A DNA stretch of 64,000 nucleotides from Aliiroseovarius lamellibrachiae (GCF_018599245.1 NZ_JAHEVJ010000010.1:1-64000), one strand, 5' to 3'; counted from the stretch's first letter, positions 35,503 through 43,572 are shown. The notes: generated from the sequence alone by a model not told the origin. Program-made: numbers and translations.

Positions 35503-37200
35503 TTAGGCGCCCACCACTTCTACGGAATTGTTCGGGTCAAGCTTGATGGTGCCTTGCTTGCGGATATGGCTTTCCACCACGTCCCAAATCTGCGGCCCTT
35601 CTGTGCCCTCATTCACCGAGGCCCAACCGGCCACCACATAGGTTTTCGACGGATCAATGGCCTCGCCTGTCTTGAGCAAAGTCATCTCGGTGATCCGGTC
35701 GCCCTGCGGCTTGGTCACATCAATCCGGTACCCCATGCCACCGATGCGCACCATATCGCCGCCCTGCTGGTAATAGGGGTCAGGGTTAAACAGGTTGTCC
35801 GCCACATCCTCTAAGATCGTGTGGATGAATTCCCCTGTCATTTCAGAGCGGTACGCCTCGCCGTAAGACATAGAGGTCACGTTAAAGATGTCTTCGCGCG
35901 TGATCTCTTGCCCCGGCAAGATCGACGGCCCCCAACGCACGCCCGGCGACATCGCAATGTCGGCCTCGCGTTCATTGATCAGCGCATCACAGATCAGATC
36001 ATCCCATGAGCCATTGAAATTGCCACGGCGATACAAAAGCGTATCGGTGGTGCCGATCACCTCTTCCAGCTCGGCCTTATAAGGCGCACGTTGGTCGTCG
36101 ATCAGCTTGGTAATTGTCGCATCTGGCGTGATCACATCCGCAAAGATCGGGATCAGTTTATGGCGAATGCCCATCATCTTGCCGTCGCGCACATCAAGAT
36201 CAATGCGGCTGACGAACTTGGAATTCGATCCCGAGGCGATGATGAACGTCTGTTCCACCTGCACGGGTTCAGGCAGCGCATCATGGGTGTGCCCGGACAG
36301 GATCACGTCGAGCCCCTTCACACGGGTCGCCATTTTCTTGTCCACATCAAAGCCATTATGCGACAGGCAAACAACCAGTTCGGCCCCTGCGGCGCGCACT
36401 TCGTCAACCATCGCCTGCATGTTCTCATCGCGGATCCCAAAGGAGTATTCAGGGAACATCCAACGCGGATTGGCAATCGGCATATAGGGGAAAGCCTGAC
36501 CGATCACGGCGATTTTCACCCCGCCCCGTTCAAAGAACTTATAGGGTTTGAACAGTTCTGCCGGTTCATCCCACTCCGCGTCAAAAATGTTCTGGCCAAG
36601 GGCAGCAAATGGCAGACCTTCGACGATTTCATTCACACGATCAGACCCCAGCGTGAATTCCCAGTGGAAGGTCATCGCATCTGGCTTCAGCGCGTTCATC
36701 ACATTGACCACATCTTGGCCTTGGGTGTGATGACAGGTGTAAGATCCGTGCCAAGTATCGCCACCATCCAGCAACAACGCATCGGGGCGATCCGCGCGAA
36801 TGGCGTTCACAACCGTGGCCACTCGGTCCATACCGCCGACTTTGCCATACCCTTTAGCCAGGGCCGAAAAGTCATCATACGTCAACGCGTAAGCCGAAGG
36901 GGAACCGTCTTCGATCCCGTAAGCTTTGCGGAAATCCGCACCGGTCACATGGGGCATCTGGCCATTGGCGGCCCCGACCCCGAGATTGATCGACGGCTCG
37001 CGGAAATAGATCGGTTTGAGCTGGGCGTGAATGTCTGTGATGTGGATCAGGCTGACATTGCCAAAAGTATCAAACTTCAGAAGATCATCCTGCGTCAGCG
37101 CTTGCTGGGCGGCCAGTTTGGCCCAATTGCCAAAACCAGAGGTGCCGTAAAGGGCTGAGGCGGCCATTGAGACCTGAAGAAAGTCGCGGCGAGAGATCAT
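35503..37200 (-). CDS. soxB: Thiosulfohydrolase SoxB
   Basis: A 565-residue dimanganese enzyme that cuts sulfate from the SoxY-bound intermediate. Tat signal (SRRDFLQVSMAASALYG), metallophosphatase motifs HITDIHAQLKP, DGGDTWHGSYT, CLSHNGFDVD and GHTHD, then the 5'-nucleotidase-like C-terminal domain. Full length. The gap to soxA holds a terminator-like hairpin and a TGAA-N4-TTCA dyad, so soxB may have its own promoter. Confidence 0.95.
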   Translation of the reverse strand: MISRRDFLQVSMAASALYGTSGFGNWAKLAAQQALTQDDLLKFDTFGNVSLIHITDIHAQLKPIYFREPSINLGVGAANGQMPHVTGADFRKAYGIEDGSPSAYALTYDDFSALAKGYGKVGGMDRVATVVNAIRADRPDALLLDGGDTWHGSYTCHHTQGQDVVNVMNALKPDAMTFHWEFTLGSDRVNEIVEGLPFAALGQNIFDAEWDEPAELFKPYKFFERGGVKIAVIGQAFPYMPIANPRWMFPEYSFGIRDENMQAMVDEVRAAGAELVVCLSHNGFDVDKKMATRVKGLDVILSGHTHDALPEPVQVEQTFIIASGSNSKFVSRIDLDVRDGKMMGIRHKLIPIFADVITPDATITKLIDDQRAPYKAELEEVIGTTDTLLYRRGNFNGSWDDLICDALINEREADIAMSPGVRWGPSILPGQEITREDIFNVTSMSYGEAYRSEMTGEFIHTILEDVADNLFNPDPYYQQGGDMVRIGGMGYRIDVTKPQGDRITEMTLLKTGEAIDPSKTYVVAGWASVNEGTEGPQIWDVVESHIRKQGTIKLDPNNSVEVVGA

Positions 37201-37252
37201 GTGCGGTTTTCCTTGATTTCAAGTTCGGCGCGAGCTTACCCATGCCGAGGTT

Positions 37253-37264
37253 TGAATGTGTTCA
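37253..37264. promoter_or_regulatory. TGAA-N4-TTCA dyad between soxA and soxB
   Basis: TGAATGTGTTCA on the plus strand, TGAACACATTCA on the minus strand: identical to the dyad at 32357. It lies 53-64 bp before soxB, just after the soxA terminator-like hairpin. Confidence 0.45.
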
Positions 37265-37269
37265 AATAA

Positions 37270-37307
37270 AGAAATCCCGCCCGAGCAAAAGCCCGGACGG
37301 GGTTTGA
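37270..37307 (-). terminator. Hairpin between soxA and soxB
   Basis: On the minus strand AAACCCCGTCCGGGC pairs, with a few mismatches, with GCTCGGGCGGGATTT around TTTT and is followed by CTTTATTT. It begins right after the soxA stop codon. It may terminate or attenuate the soxXYZA transcript. Confidence 0.65.
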
Positions 37308-38159
37308 TCAGTTGCGGACTGACGGTCCTTCGATCGACAAGCCATTGCCGCGCGATGCCACATACATTTCCAGCGCGATGAATTCATCGGAACCGGGCTT
37401 GTAGGTTTGCGCGCGCGTGTCACGTACGCAGCCCTTAAAGCGGGAATGCACGCCATTCAGCTTGGCATTTTTCAAACGGTACGTTGGAAAGCCATTGATC
37501 TGACCCTGTGACAGGTGGTCTGCGCGGATCATGTTGCCATAATTTTCTTCATGGCAAGATGCACAAGACAGATCCAGTTGGCCGGTGCGGGTGTAATAGA
37601 GCTCTTTGCCCTTTTCCCACGTCGCTTGACCGGGGCCATCGATGGCAACATTCACGGGCATGCCGCGCGACACAGAAGACAACAGGGCCTCCATGTTGAT
37701 CGCAGGGGATTTGTCATACCCCCAAGCTTCGGCGCCCATGCGGTTTTCACGGCAATCGTTCATCTGCATCTGCAGAGTATAGACTTTTTCGGCACCATCA
37801 TTCCATTTCGGGAACGTGGCTTTTACGCCCGCCATGCTTTCCGCGTCGCCATGACAATCGGCACAGGATTTGCCCTTTTCCCCTTCTGGGGTGGACCATG
37901 CTTCCTCGGCGGCTTCAACCCAGATCATGCCGGGATTATCAAAGTCGTCGCCTTGCATTTCCTGAGTTTGGTCTGAGCGAAACACCCAACCCGAGATCAC
38001 TTCGTCCAGCGCATCAGACAGATGTGCAGGAGCCGCAGTGCGGGTCACGATTTCAATCTCGCCGTTTACGATAAGTTCAGCGCTTTCATCGGCCGTGGCT
38101 ATATTTGCCCCGATCATTGTCGAGGCAGCCAGTATTGCTGCGATGCCGTATGTTTTCAT
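37308..38159 (-). CDS. soxA: SoxA dihaem cytochrome subunit
   Basis: A 283-residue protein from ATG 38159: signal peptide, haem sites CADCHG and CASCHE, and the catalytic cysteine ligand near KGCVRDTRAQ. Two haem sites make it the dihaem type. With SoxX it couples thiosulfate to the SoxYZ carrier. It begins 26 bp after soxZ. Confidence 0.94.
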   Translation of the reverse strand: MKTYGIAAILAASTMIGANIATADESAELIVNGEIEIVTRTAAPAHLSDALDEVISGWVFRSDQTQEMQGDDFDNPGMIWVEAAEEAWSTPEGEKGKSCADCHGDAESMAGVKATFPKWNDGAEKVYTLQMQMNDCRENRMGAEAWGYDKSPAINMEALLSSVSRGMPVNVAIDGPGQATWEKGKELYYTRTGQLDLSCASCHEENYGNMIRADHLSQGQINGFPTYRLKNAKLNGVHSRFKGCVRDTRAQTYKPGSDEFIALEMYVASRGNGLSIEGPSVRN

Positions 38160-38184
38160 ACTTATTCCTCCCTTACGCTGATCT

Positions 38185-38514
38185 TTAGGCGACCTTGATT
38201 GATTTGGTGGTGTCGTAAACCGACCCATCGTCATCGTACCAAGTGAACTTGAAATCACCTGCCGCATCGACTTTGGCGTCGAACTCAAAATACGGGTTGG
38301 TCGAAATCGCGCTTTCCATCGTCACATCCACGACCATCGCACCGTTGAATTCACAGGTGAAACGGTGGATGATCGAACGCGGAATGACGTTGCCGTCTTT
38401 GTCTTTGCGCTGGCCTGATTCCATCTTGTGGCTGATCAGGGTTTTAAGGGTCACGACATCGCCAGCAGAGGCAGATTTCGGGACTTTCACGCGAGGTTTT
38501 ACACCTTTTGCCAT
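38185..38514 (-). CDS. soxZ: SoxZ sulfur carrier subunit
   Basis: A 109-residue immunoglobulin-like protein (KPRVKVPKSASAGDVVTLK, SHKMESGQRKD, RFTCEFNGAMVVDV, FTWYDDDGS). It pairs with SoxY as the carrier of the sulfur intermediate. It has no signal and is exported with SoxY. It is separated from soxY by 138 bp holding two long hairpins. Confidence 0.95.
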   Translation of the reverse strand: MAKGVKPRVKVPKSASAGDVVTLKTLISHKMESGQRKDKDGNVIPRSIIHRFTCEFNGAMVVDVTMESAISTNPYFEFDAKVDAAGDFKFTWYDDDGSVYDTTKSIKVA

Positions 38515-38540
38515 ATTTCAGATCTCCAATATCTTATGTG

Positions 38541-38647
38541 GTCGCAATCCCGAACTGCAAAACCGGTCTCCCGTTTTGCTGGGATCGCCTCCTGTATGTC
38601 GCAATCCCGAACCGCAAAACCGGTACCCACTTTTGCTGGGATTGCTC
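38541..38647. repeat. Two palindromic intergenic repeat units between soxY and soxZ
   Basis: Copies at about 38541-38589 and 38598-38647 each read GTCGCAATCCCGAAC, GCAAAACCGG and TTTTGCTGGGAT, and each folds into a hairpin (ATCCC...GCAAAA with TTTTGC...GGGAT). The GCAAAACCGGT core resembles dispersed palindromic (RIME/REP-like) units I know from alphaproteobacteria. In an operon they would slow RNA decay or processing between soxY and soxZ. Confidence 0.75.
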
Positions 38648-38652
38648 CGCGA

Positions 38653-39069
38653 TTAGCCGCCGCAGCCGCCGATGGTGACCTTTACGGTCGATTGCGCTTT
38701 GGCAAAACTGCCGTCCGCCATTTTGGCAATGGCAACAACGTCTTGCGTGCCAGCCAAACGAATGCGGGTCGAGGCCGCTTGCGAGCCTGCAGCCGGTCCA
38801 AAGTTGAACTGCGCCACACCTGGGGTTGGGTTGCCCATTGCCAGAATAAGGATCGCTGCTGCACCGGGGGCATCCACGGATACTGGAACAGTGTTGCCGT
38901 TTTCTGCGATTTCCGGCGCGGTCAGTGTGACCCCGCCTTCGCCAACGTCAGCCCCGCCCGTAAAGGCAGCAATGGCTTCGTCGGCGGCGGCGCTGGCGCG
39001 CATTGGCAACATGGCAACGGCGGTTGCACCGAGACCAAGAGCCAGAGCTTCACGACGTGTGAATTTCAT
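38653..39069 (-). CDS. soxY: SoxY sulfur carrier protein
   Basis: A 138-residue protein with a Tat signal (TRREALALGLGATAVAM) and the mobile C-terminal arm ending GGCGG, whose Cys holds the sulfur intermediate through the Sox cycle. Full length. Confidence 0.96.
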   Translation of the reverse strand: MKFTRREALALGLGATAVAMLPMRASAAADEAIAAFTGGADVGEGGVTLTAPEIAENGNTVPVSVDAPGAAAILILAMGNPTPGVAQFNFGPAAGSQAASTRIRLAGTQDVVAIAKMADGSFAKAQSTVKVTIGGCGG

Positions 39070-39108
39070 GTTTCTCTCCTGTGAGTATTTCTGTGGCCCA
39101 CGGACCGC

Positions 39109-39579
39109 TTATTTAAGCGTCATCAGATAGGCGACAACATCTTCGATCTGCTGAGCTGTCAGCAGCGGTTCAACAGCACCTTCATGGGCTTTGCCTGTGT
39201 AGGCTTTGCCAAGGCGGTTGAAACCTGTGGTTTTGTAGAATGCCGGCATGACCGTTTCTTCAAACGTGCGTTTGCTGTCCACCAAAAGGCCGCGCAGCTC
39301 TGCTTCGGACCAGCGGTCGCCCGCCCCATCCAAAGCTGGCCCGACTTCACCGTGAAACGGCACATCGGCCAGATCGGTGATTTCGTGACAAGCAATGCAA
39401 TTGCCTTGCGATTTGGTCGAGGCAATCTTTGCCCCCGACATCGCGTCTCCGGGTTGGCCAGTCAGCGATTGCGCGACAGCCCCTTCTTCGAACGTGACAC
39501 TTTCTGGTGCCACTGTTTCGGCGTTTGCCGTTGTAAGCCCTGCAAGCAGAGCGACAAGCGTGATCGTTGTCCGCTTCAT
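39109..39579 (-). CDS. soxX: SoxX monohaem cytochrome subunit
   Basis: A 156-residue cytochrome from ATG 39579 (GGGAGG 4 bp upstream): signal peptide, haem site CIACH in QGNCIACHEI and a methionine-ligand region near ETVMPAFYKT. Partner of SoxA. It is the first gene of the soxXYZABCD run, with a 314-bp promoter region before it. Confidence 0.94.
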   Translation of the reverse strand: MKRTTITLVALLAGLTTANAETVAPESVTFEEGAVAQSLTGQPGDAMSGAKIASTKSQGNCIACHEITDLADVPFHGEVGPALDGAGDRWSEAELRGLLVDSKRTFEETVMPAFYKTTGFNRLGKAYTGKAHEGAVEPLLTAQQIEDVVAYLMTLK

Positions 39580-39639
39580 GTTACCTCCCATGACGTAATA
39601 AGAGTAAGCTACGCATGTGAAGCAAATTTCGCAACATCA

Positions 39640-39657
39640 AATTCCATTGTTTGAATT
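39640..39657. promoter_or_regulatory. ATTC-N8-GAAT dyad upstream of soxX
   Basis: AATTC-CATTGTTT-GAATT has the same form as the dyad before pmpA. Its centre is about 69 bp before the soxX start codon and its outer end overlaps the FNR box by two bases, so the two bound proteins should interfere. Confidence 0.6.
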
Positions 39658-39669
39658 GATATAGATCAA
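39656..39669. promoter_or_regulatory. Perfect FNR-type box upstream of soxX
   Basis: TTGAT-ATAG-ATCAA equals the FNR/FnrL consensus TTGAT-N4-ATCAA at all ten fixed positions. Its centre is about 83 bp before the soxX start codon. Confidence 0.7.
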
Positions 39670-39893
39670 GTGCGAAATATTGTTACCCACACCCTCATAA
39701 TATTAACGAATCCTTTGGTATACATCGCGTATTCAGTAGTTTTCGAAAACGACAAGCGCGCGTTTCACACACCACATCAGGTCAGCATATATGACCCATT
39801 TGTAACGCAAACCCATCGTTGAGTTGCCCAGTCAGGCCAAACTGCACCCCGGAATTCAATCGCTTGGCCAAGATCACAAATATGTGATTCCCG

Positions 39894-40631
39894 TTAGCCA
39901 AGTCGCGTCAATGAAGGGAACCAATCAATCAGCCATTGCCCAATGATATTCACCTGACCCGATGCGATCAGCAGCGCAAAGATGATCAGCATCACCCCCA
40001 TCGCCTTTTCCACATAGGGCAGAAACCGGCGGTGCCGCGCGGCCCATTTGATAAAGCCAACCGAAAAGAACGAGGCAACGACAAAGGGGGCCGTCATGCC
40101 CAGGCCATAGATGGCCAAAAGCAAGGCCCCACGCCACAACTCTCCCATACCAGAGGCGATCATCAGGATCGAGGCAAGCACCGGCCCCACGCAGGGGGTC
40201 CAGCCAAATCCAAACGCCAACCCCATCAGATAGGCGCCAACAAGGGTGCTGGGCTCTGCGCGGCTGTCCAAACGCGCTTCTCGGTACAACAGTGGGATGC
40301 GCATCACGCCCAGGAAATGCAGCCCAAACAGCACCAAAAGCGCCGCCCCTGCATAAGCAAAGACATCTTTATACTGTGCAAATGCGGTGCCAAGCGCCGT
40401 GGCCCCCAGCCCCAACAGCACAAAAACTGTGGTCACGCCCAGAGAAAACGCCATGGACGCAAAGATCAATCGTTTGCGCGCGCCGGGGGCAATGCCGCCT
40501 TCATCCTGCAACTCAGACATCGACAAACCCGCAAGATAGCTCAGATAAAACGGGACCATAGGCAGGATACAGGGGCTGGCGAAAGACAACAGACCGGCAA
40601 GCGCAGCACCTGCAAAACTAATCTCAAACAT
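39894..40631 (-). CDS. soxV: SoxV / CcdA-type disulfide transporter
   Basis: A 245-residue six-helix membrane protein of the CcdA/DsbD family with its redox Cys pair in FASPCILPMVPF and FGWTPCVGPVLA. SoxV carries reducing power from cytoplasmic thioredoxin to SoxW in the periplasm. It is divergent from soxS with 122 bp between them, which hold a TGAA-N4-TTCA dyad. Confidence 0.92.
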   Translation of the reverse strand: MFEISFAGAALAGLLSFASPCILPMVPFYLSYLAGLSMSELQDEGGIAPGARKRLIFASMAFSLGVTTVFVLLGLGATALGTAFAQYKDVFAYAGAALLVLFGLHFLGVMRIPLLYREARLDSRAEPSTLVGAYLMGLAFGFGWTPCVGPVLASILMIASGMGELWRGALLLAIYGLGMTAPFVVASFFSVGFIKWAARHRRFLPYVEKAMGVMLIIFALLIASGQVNIIGQWLIDWFPSLTRLG

Positions 40632-40696
40632 CGACGGCCCTTTTCTGTCCCCAGGTTAGGCGTTTTGCATTCAGATCAGATGGGTGACTTGAAACC

Positions 40697-40708
40697 TGAA
40701 CATATTCA
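40697..40708. promoter_or_regulatory. TGAA-N4-TTCA dyad in the soxS-soxV gap
   Basis: TGAACATATTCA lies between the divergent soxV and soxS genes. In Pseudaminobacter SoxR is known to act at the soxS-soxV gap, so this is a good SoxR operator candidate. A wider imperfect dyad GAACATA...TATGTGTTC surrounds it. Confidence 0.5.
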
Positions 40709-40753
40709 ATTTATGTGTTCTGAACGACCGAAGGTCAACCTGGGACGTTCAAC

Positions 40754-41140
40754 ATGATCCATCGCATGAAAACCATTGCGCTTTCCACCACCCTCGCTTT
40801 TGCGGGGATGATCTCGGCCGTTCAGGCGGCGGATTTGGTGATGGTGGAAGAGCCCGGTTGTGTCTGGTGCGCGCAATGGGAACGCGATCTGGGCGCCATT
40901 TATCCCAAAACCCCAGAGGGGAAATTTGCCCCGTTGCAACATGTCCAAATCCGCGACACCCGAAAAGACACGCTTGGCTTTGCCCTGACACGTCCAGTTT
41001 CCTTCACCCCCACCTTTGTGTTGGTCGAAGATGGTGCCGAAATTGGCCGGATTGAGGGCTATCCCGGCGAAGACTTCTTTTGGGGCTTGCTTGAACAAAT
41101 GCTGATCAACACCACGGATTATCCCAAGCCGGTCAGCTGA
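40754..41140 (+). CDS. soxS: SoxS thioredoxin-like protein
   Basis: A 128-residue periplasmic protein: signal peptide (KTIALSTTLAFAGMISAVQA), redox pair CVWC in EEPGCVWCAQWERD and cis-Pro in SFTPTFVLVEDG. SoxS reactivates SoxYZ by reducing its Cys arm. GGGACG precedes ATG 40754. It is divergent from soxV and followed by soxR. Confidence 0.88.
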   Translation: MIHRMKTIALSTTLAFAGMISAVQAADLVMVEEPGCVWCAQWERDLGAIYPKTPEGKFAPLQHVQIRDTRKDTLGFALTRPVSFTPTFVLVEDGAEIGRIEGYPGEDFFWGLLEQMLINTTDYPKPVS

Positions 41141-41207
41141 CAGTAGATCCCCTGCCCCTACATGTTCCGGGCTTTGGTTGACGCGACACCCCGCCACGCT
41201 GCAACGT

Positions 41208-41237
41208 TTGCAATATTCGCGAAGTCTTCTATATAAT
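41208..41237 (+). promoter_or_regulatory. Sigma70-like promoter of soxR
   Basis: TTGCAA (41208-41213) and TATAAT (41232-41237) are 18 bp apart, about 70 bp before the soxR start codon. TTCGCGAA lies inside the spacer. Confidence 0.6.
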
Positions 41238-41251
41238 GCCTGAAAGGCGCA

Positions 41252-41269
41252 ATGCTTGTGATCAAGCAT
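41252..41269. promoter_or_regulatory. 18-bp palindrome in the soxR leader
   Basis: ATGCTTG-TGAT-CAAGCAT is a perfect dyad just downstream of the expected transcription start, a position suited to autorepression by SoxR. It could also be an RNA hairpin. Confidence 0.45.
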
Positions 41270-41308
41270 GAAAAACGCTGTAAAAAGACGAAATCAAAGG
41301 ATCAGGTG

Positions 41309-41671
41309 ATGGCGCTACCAGTCATTCGTGAAAATATGACCTCTGACGAGCTGGATCAAATGATGACCAGCGCGTGCGACGCCTCCACTTTGCTAAAGGC
41401 AATCAGTCACGAAGGGCGGTTGATGATCTTGTGCCACTTGGTCACCGGCGAGAAATCCGTGACCGAGTTGGAAAAGCTTTTGTCGGCCCGCCAAGCGGCT
41501 GTTTCCCAGCAATTGGCCCGTTTGCGGCTTGAAGGTTTGGTGACGCCACGACGTGACGGCAAAACCATTTACTATTCCTTGACCGATGATCGGCCCCGGC
41601 GCATCCTCGAAGTGATCTATGAAATGTTCTGCTCCATTGATACCCCCGTCGAACCTAAAGCGGCTGAATAA
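41309..41671 (+). CDS. soxR: SoxR, ArsR-family repressor of sox genes
   Basis: A 120-residue winged-helix protein from ATG 41309 (AAGGATCAGGTG before it): ASTLLKAISHEGRLMILCHL, the recognition segment SVTELEKLLSARQAAVSQQL, and RRDGKTIYYSL. Cysteines in SACDAS, ILCHLV and EMFCSI may include the persulfide-sensing pair known in SqrR/BigR. It is the only ArsR-type gene in the window and so the candidate binder of the sox and pmp operators. Confidence 0.9.
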   Translation: MALPVIRENMTSDELDQMMTSACDASTLLKAISHEGRLMILCHLVTGEKSVTELEKLLSARQAAVSQQLARLRLEGLVTPRRDGKTIYYSLTDDRPRRILEVIYEMFCSIDTPVEPKAAE

Positions 41672-41854
41672 AAGAGAAACGGGACAGGTCTTTGATTAAA
41701 AAGGGTTTTCAAGACGCTCACGCGACATTCAAGGGGCCAATCCGCTAGAAACGGCGCTGGCTGGTTTTTTGTCATAAATCGCAGTTTGGTCAACTCATCA
41801 AGCGCCAAGATGTCGGCCCAGACGTCTGGCACCCGGATGTAAGGGAGGAGGCGC

Positions 41855-42910
41855 ATGTTAGACTGGATCAGCGATGCCAATCTGGCCGCCCTGGTGGGGC
41901 TTCTGGGCGGGGTCATGCTCGGTTTATCCGCGCGTATGGGCCGCTTTTGCACACTCGGCGCAATAGAAGACGCGCTTTATGGCGGGTCTTTCCTTAGGTT
42001 GCGCATGTGGGGCGTGGCCATTGGTGTGGCTATGGTTGGGACCTTCCTTTTGATTGGCGCCGGCGCCCTTCCGGCCGCGGATGCGGTTTACCTGCGTCTG
42101 GCCTGGAACCCGCTGGCGTCCATTGTGGGCGGTTTGGTGTTTGGCTATGGGATGGCGCTGTCTGGCAACTGCGGCTTTGGCGCATTGGCCCGACTTGGCG
42201 GCGGAGATCTGCGGTCTTTTGTGATCGTTTTGGTCATGGGGCTGTCTGCTTATGTCGCCATTTCGGGGCCCCTTGCACCGCTTCGCGTGGCTCTTTTCCC
42301 AGAGGCCCCAGCCGAAGGCACCCTGCCCTCATTTGCCTATGGTATTGAGCGTTTGACCGGAGTTTCCGCCAGCATGATTGGTCTGATCGCAGGCATACTT
42401 CTTTTGCTTGTCATGCTGTCAAATTCGGAACTGCGTGGTGCCAAACAAGAACTGATTTGGGGCGCCATCGCCGGGCTGGCCGTGGTGACAGGCTGGGGCG
42501 GCACCGCTTGGGTTCTGGGCAATGGGTTTTCCGCTATCCCCCTTGAAAGTCACACGTTTTCAGCCCCGATTGGGGACACGCTTCTCTATCTGATGACCTC
42601 AACCGGGAACACTCTGAACTTTGGTGTTGGATCGGTCGCGGGCGTGCTTTTGGGGGCCTTCATTGGCAGTCTTTTTCGTGGCCATTTTCGTTGGGAAGCC
42701 TGCGAGGACCCGCGCGAGTTAAAACGGCAAATCGTAGGGGCAATGATCATGGGCTTTGGGGCGGTGATCGCCTTTGGCTGTTCAATCGGTCAGGGCTTGT
42801 CGGCCTTTGCCCTGCTTTACTACGGCGCGCCCGTCACATTTCTGGCAATCGTCGCTGGTACGGCCCTTGGGTTGCGACACTTGATTTCTGGGTTTGCGGC
42901 GGCCGAGTAA
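41855..42910 (+). CDS. soxT: YeeE/YedE thiosulfate transporter SoxT
   Basis: A 351-residue membrane protein with about nine hydrophobic segments and Cys motifs of the TsuA/YeeE thiosulfate channel: GRFCTLG, SGNCGFGALARLGGG and GCSIGQGLSA. It probably moves thiosulfate or another sulfur anion across the inner membrane and so can signal external thiosulfate to SoxR. It is 183 bp after soxR; GGGAGGAGG precedes the ATG. Confidence 0.88.
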   Translation: MLDWISDANLAALVGLLGGVMLGLSARMGRFCTLGAIEDALYGGSFLRLRMWGVAIGVAMVGTFLLIGAGALPAADAVYLRLAWNPLASIVGGLVFGYGMALSGNCGFGALARLGGGDLRSFVIVLVMGLSAYVAISGPLAPLRVALFPEAPAEGTLPSFAYGIERLTGVSASMIGLIAGILLLLVMLSNSELRGAKQELIWGAIAGLAVVTGWGGTAWVLGNGFSAIPLESHTFSAPIGDTLLYLMTSTGNTLNFGVGSVAGVLLGAFIGSLFRGHFRWEACEDPRELKRQIVGAMIMGFGAVIAFGCSIGQGLSAFALLYYGAPVTFLAIVAGTALGLRHLISGFAAAE

Positions 42911-43041
42911 TTCCCGCCCCAACGCACACTCTTTGGCGCGGCGCATCACACGGAAAATCCGACGCTTTTCACCTTTCCCCCTCATGCGCCTGCCTATAGG
43001 GTCTGCGCGACATGGAACTGAAATGCGCAGGCAGTCCAACG

Positions 43042-43548
43042 ATGAAAAGCTTTTCCCCCGGCCCGGAACACGCGCTTGAACTGCGCGCAGCTCTTGGCAC
43101 CTTTCCCACCGGAGTGACCGTGATCACTGCCGCCCCCCCCGTGAAGGGAAAAGTGACACCTGTGGCAATGACCGCCAACAGCTTCACTTCGGTGTCATTG
43201 AACCCGCCGTTGATCCTCTGGTGCCCTGCACAGATCTCTGCGCGCCATGACGCCTTTGTCAACGCAGTGCAGTTCTCGGTGCATATTCTGGCCGAAGATC
43301 AGCGTGCCGTGGCCCAGCATTTTGCCCGTTGTGGGGATGATTTTTCCGCTATTCCTCATCACATTGACCCCCACGGTGTGCCCCATCTGGACGGCTGTGT
43401 GACGCGTCTTGATTGCACCACCGAACAGGTGATGGATGGCGGGGATCACTCGATCATTCTTGGCCGTGTACAAAGTGCGCACGTCACAGACGCCCGCCCG
43501 CTGGCTTTTTGCACCGGACGGTTTTCCGACGTGAGGGTCGACACCTAA
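43042..43548 (+). CDS. Flavin reductase-family protein
   Basis: A 168-residue split-barrel FMN protein: LRAALGTFPTGVTVITA, VAMTANSFTSVSLNPPLILWC, and HSIILGRVQ near the end. These reduce flavin for two-component monooxygenases. An in-frame ATG at 43012 would add ten residues; neither start has a strong ribosome site, and 43042 fits the usual family N-terminus better. No oxygenase partner lies next to it. Confidence 0.85.
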   Translation: MKSFSPGPEHALELRAALGTFPTGVTVITAAPPVKGKVTPVAMTANSFTSVSLNPPLILWCPAQISARHDAFVNAVQFSVHILAEDQRAVAQHFARCGDDFSAIPHHIDPHGVPHLDGCVTRLDCTTEQVMDGGDHSIILGRVQSAHVTDARPLAFCTGRFSDVRVDT

Positions 43549-43572
43549 TTCACTGATATTTTTGGAAATTCA

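Larger units (their letters stand above)
39580..39893. other. Promoter region of the sox operon
   Basis: No gene. It holds an ATTC-N8-GAAT dyad (39640-39657), a perfect FNR dyad (39656-39669) and an ATTTCGCA/TGCGAAAT pair flanking both (39626-39633 and 39671-39678). Farther out are AT-rich stretches and TTTTCGAAAA. The soxV gene ends at its far side. Confidence 0.7.

Noticed and set aside
36091-37158. 355-codon open frame on the plus strand
   Set aside because: Antisense to soxB and without recognisable domains or a ribosome site.
39936-40757. 273-codon plus-strand frame
   Set aside because: Antisense to soxV, which has clear CcdA motifs.
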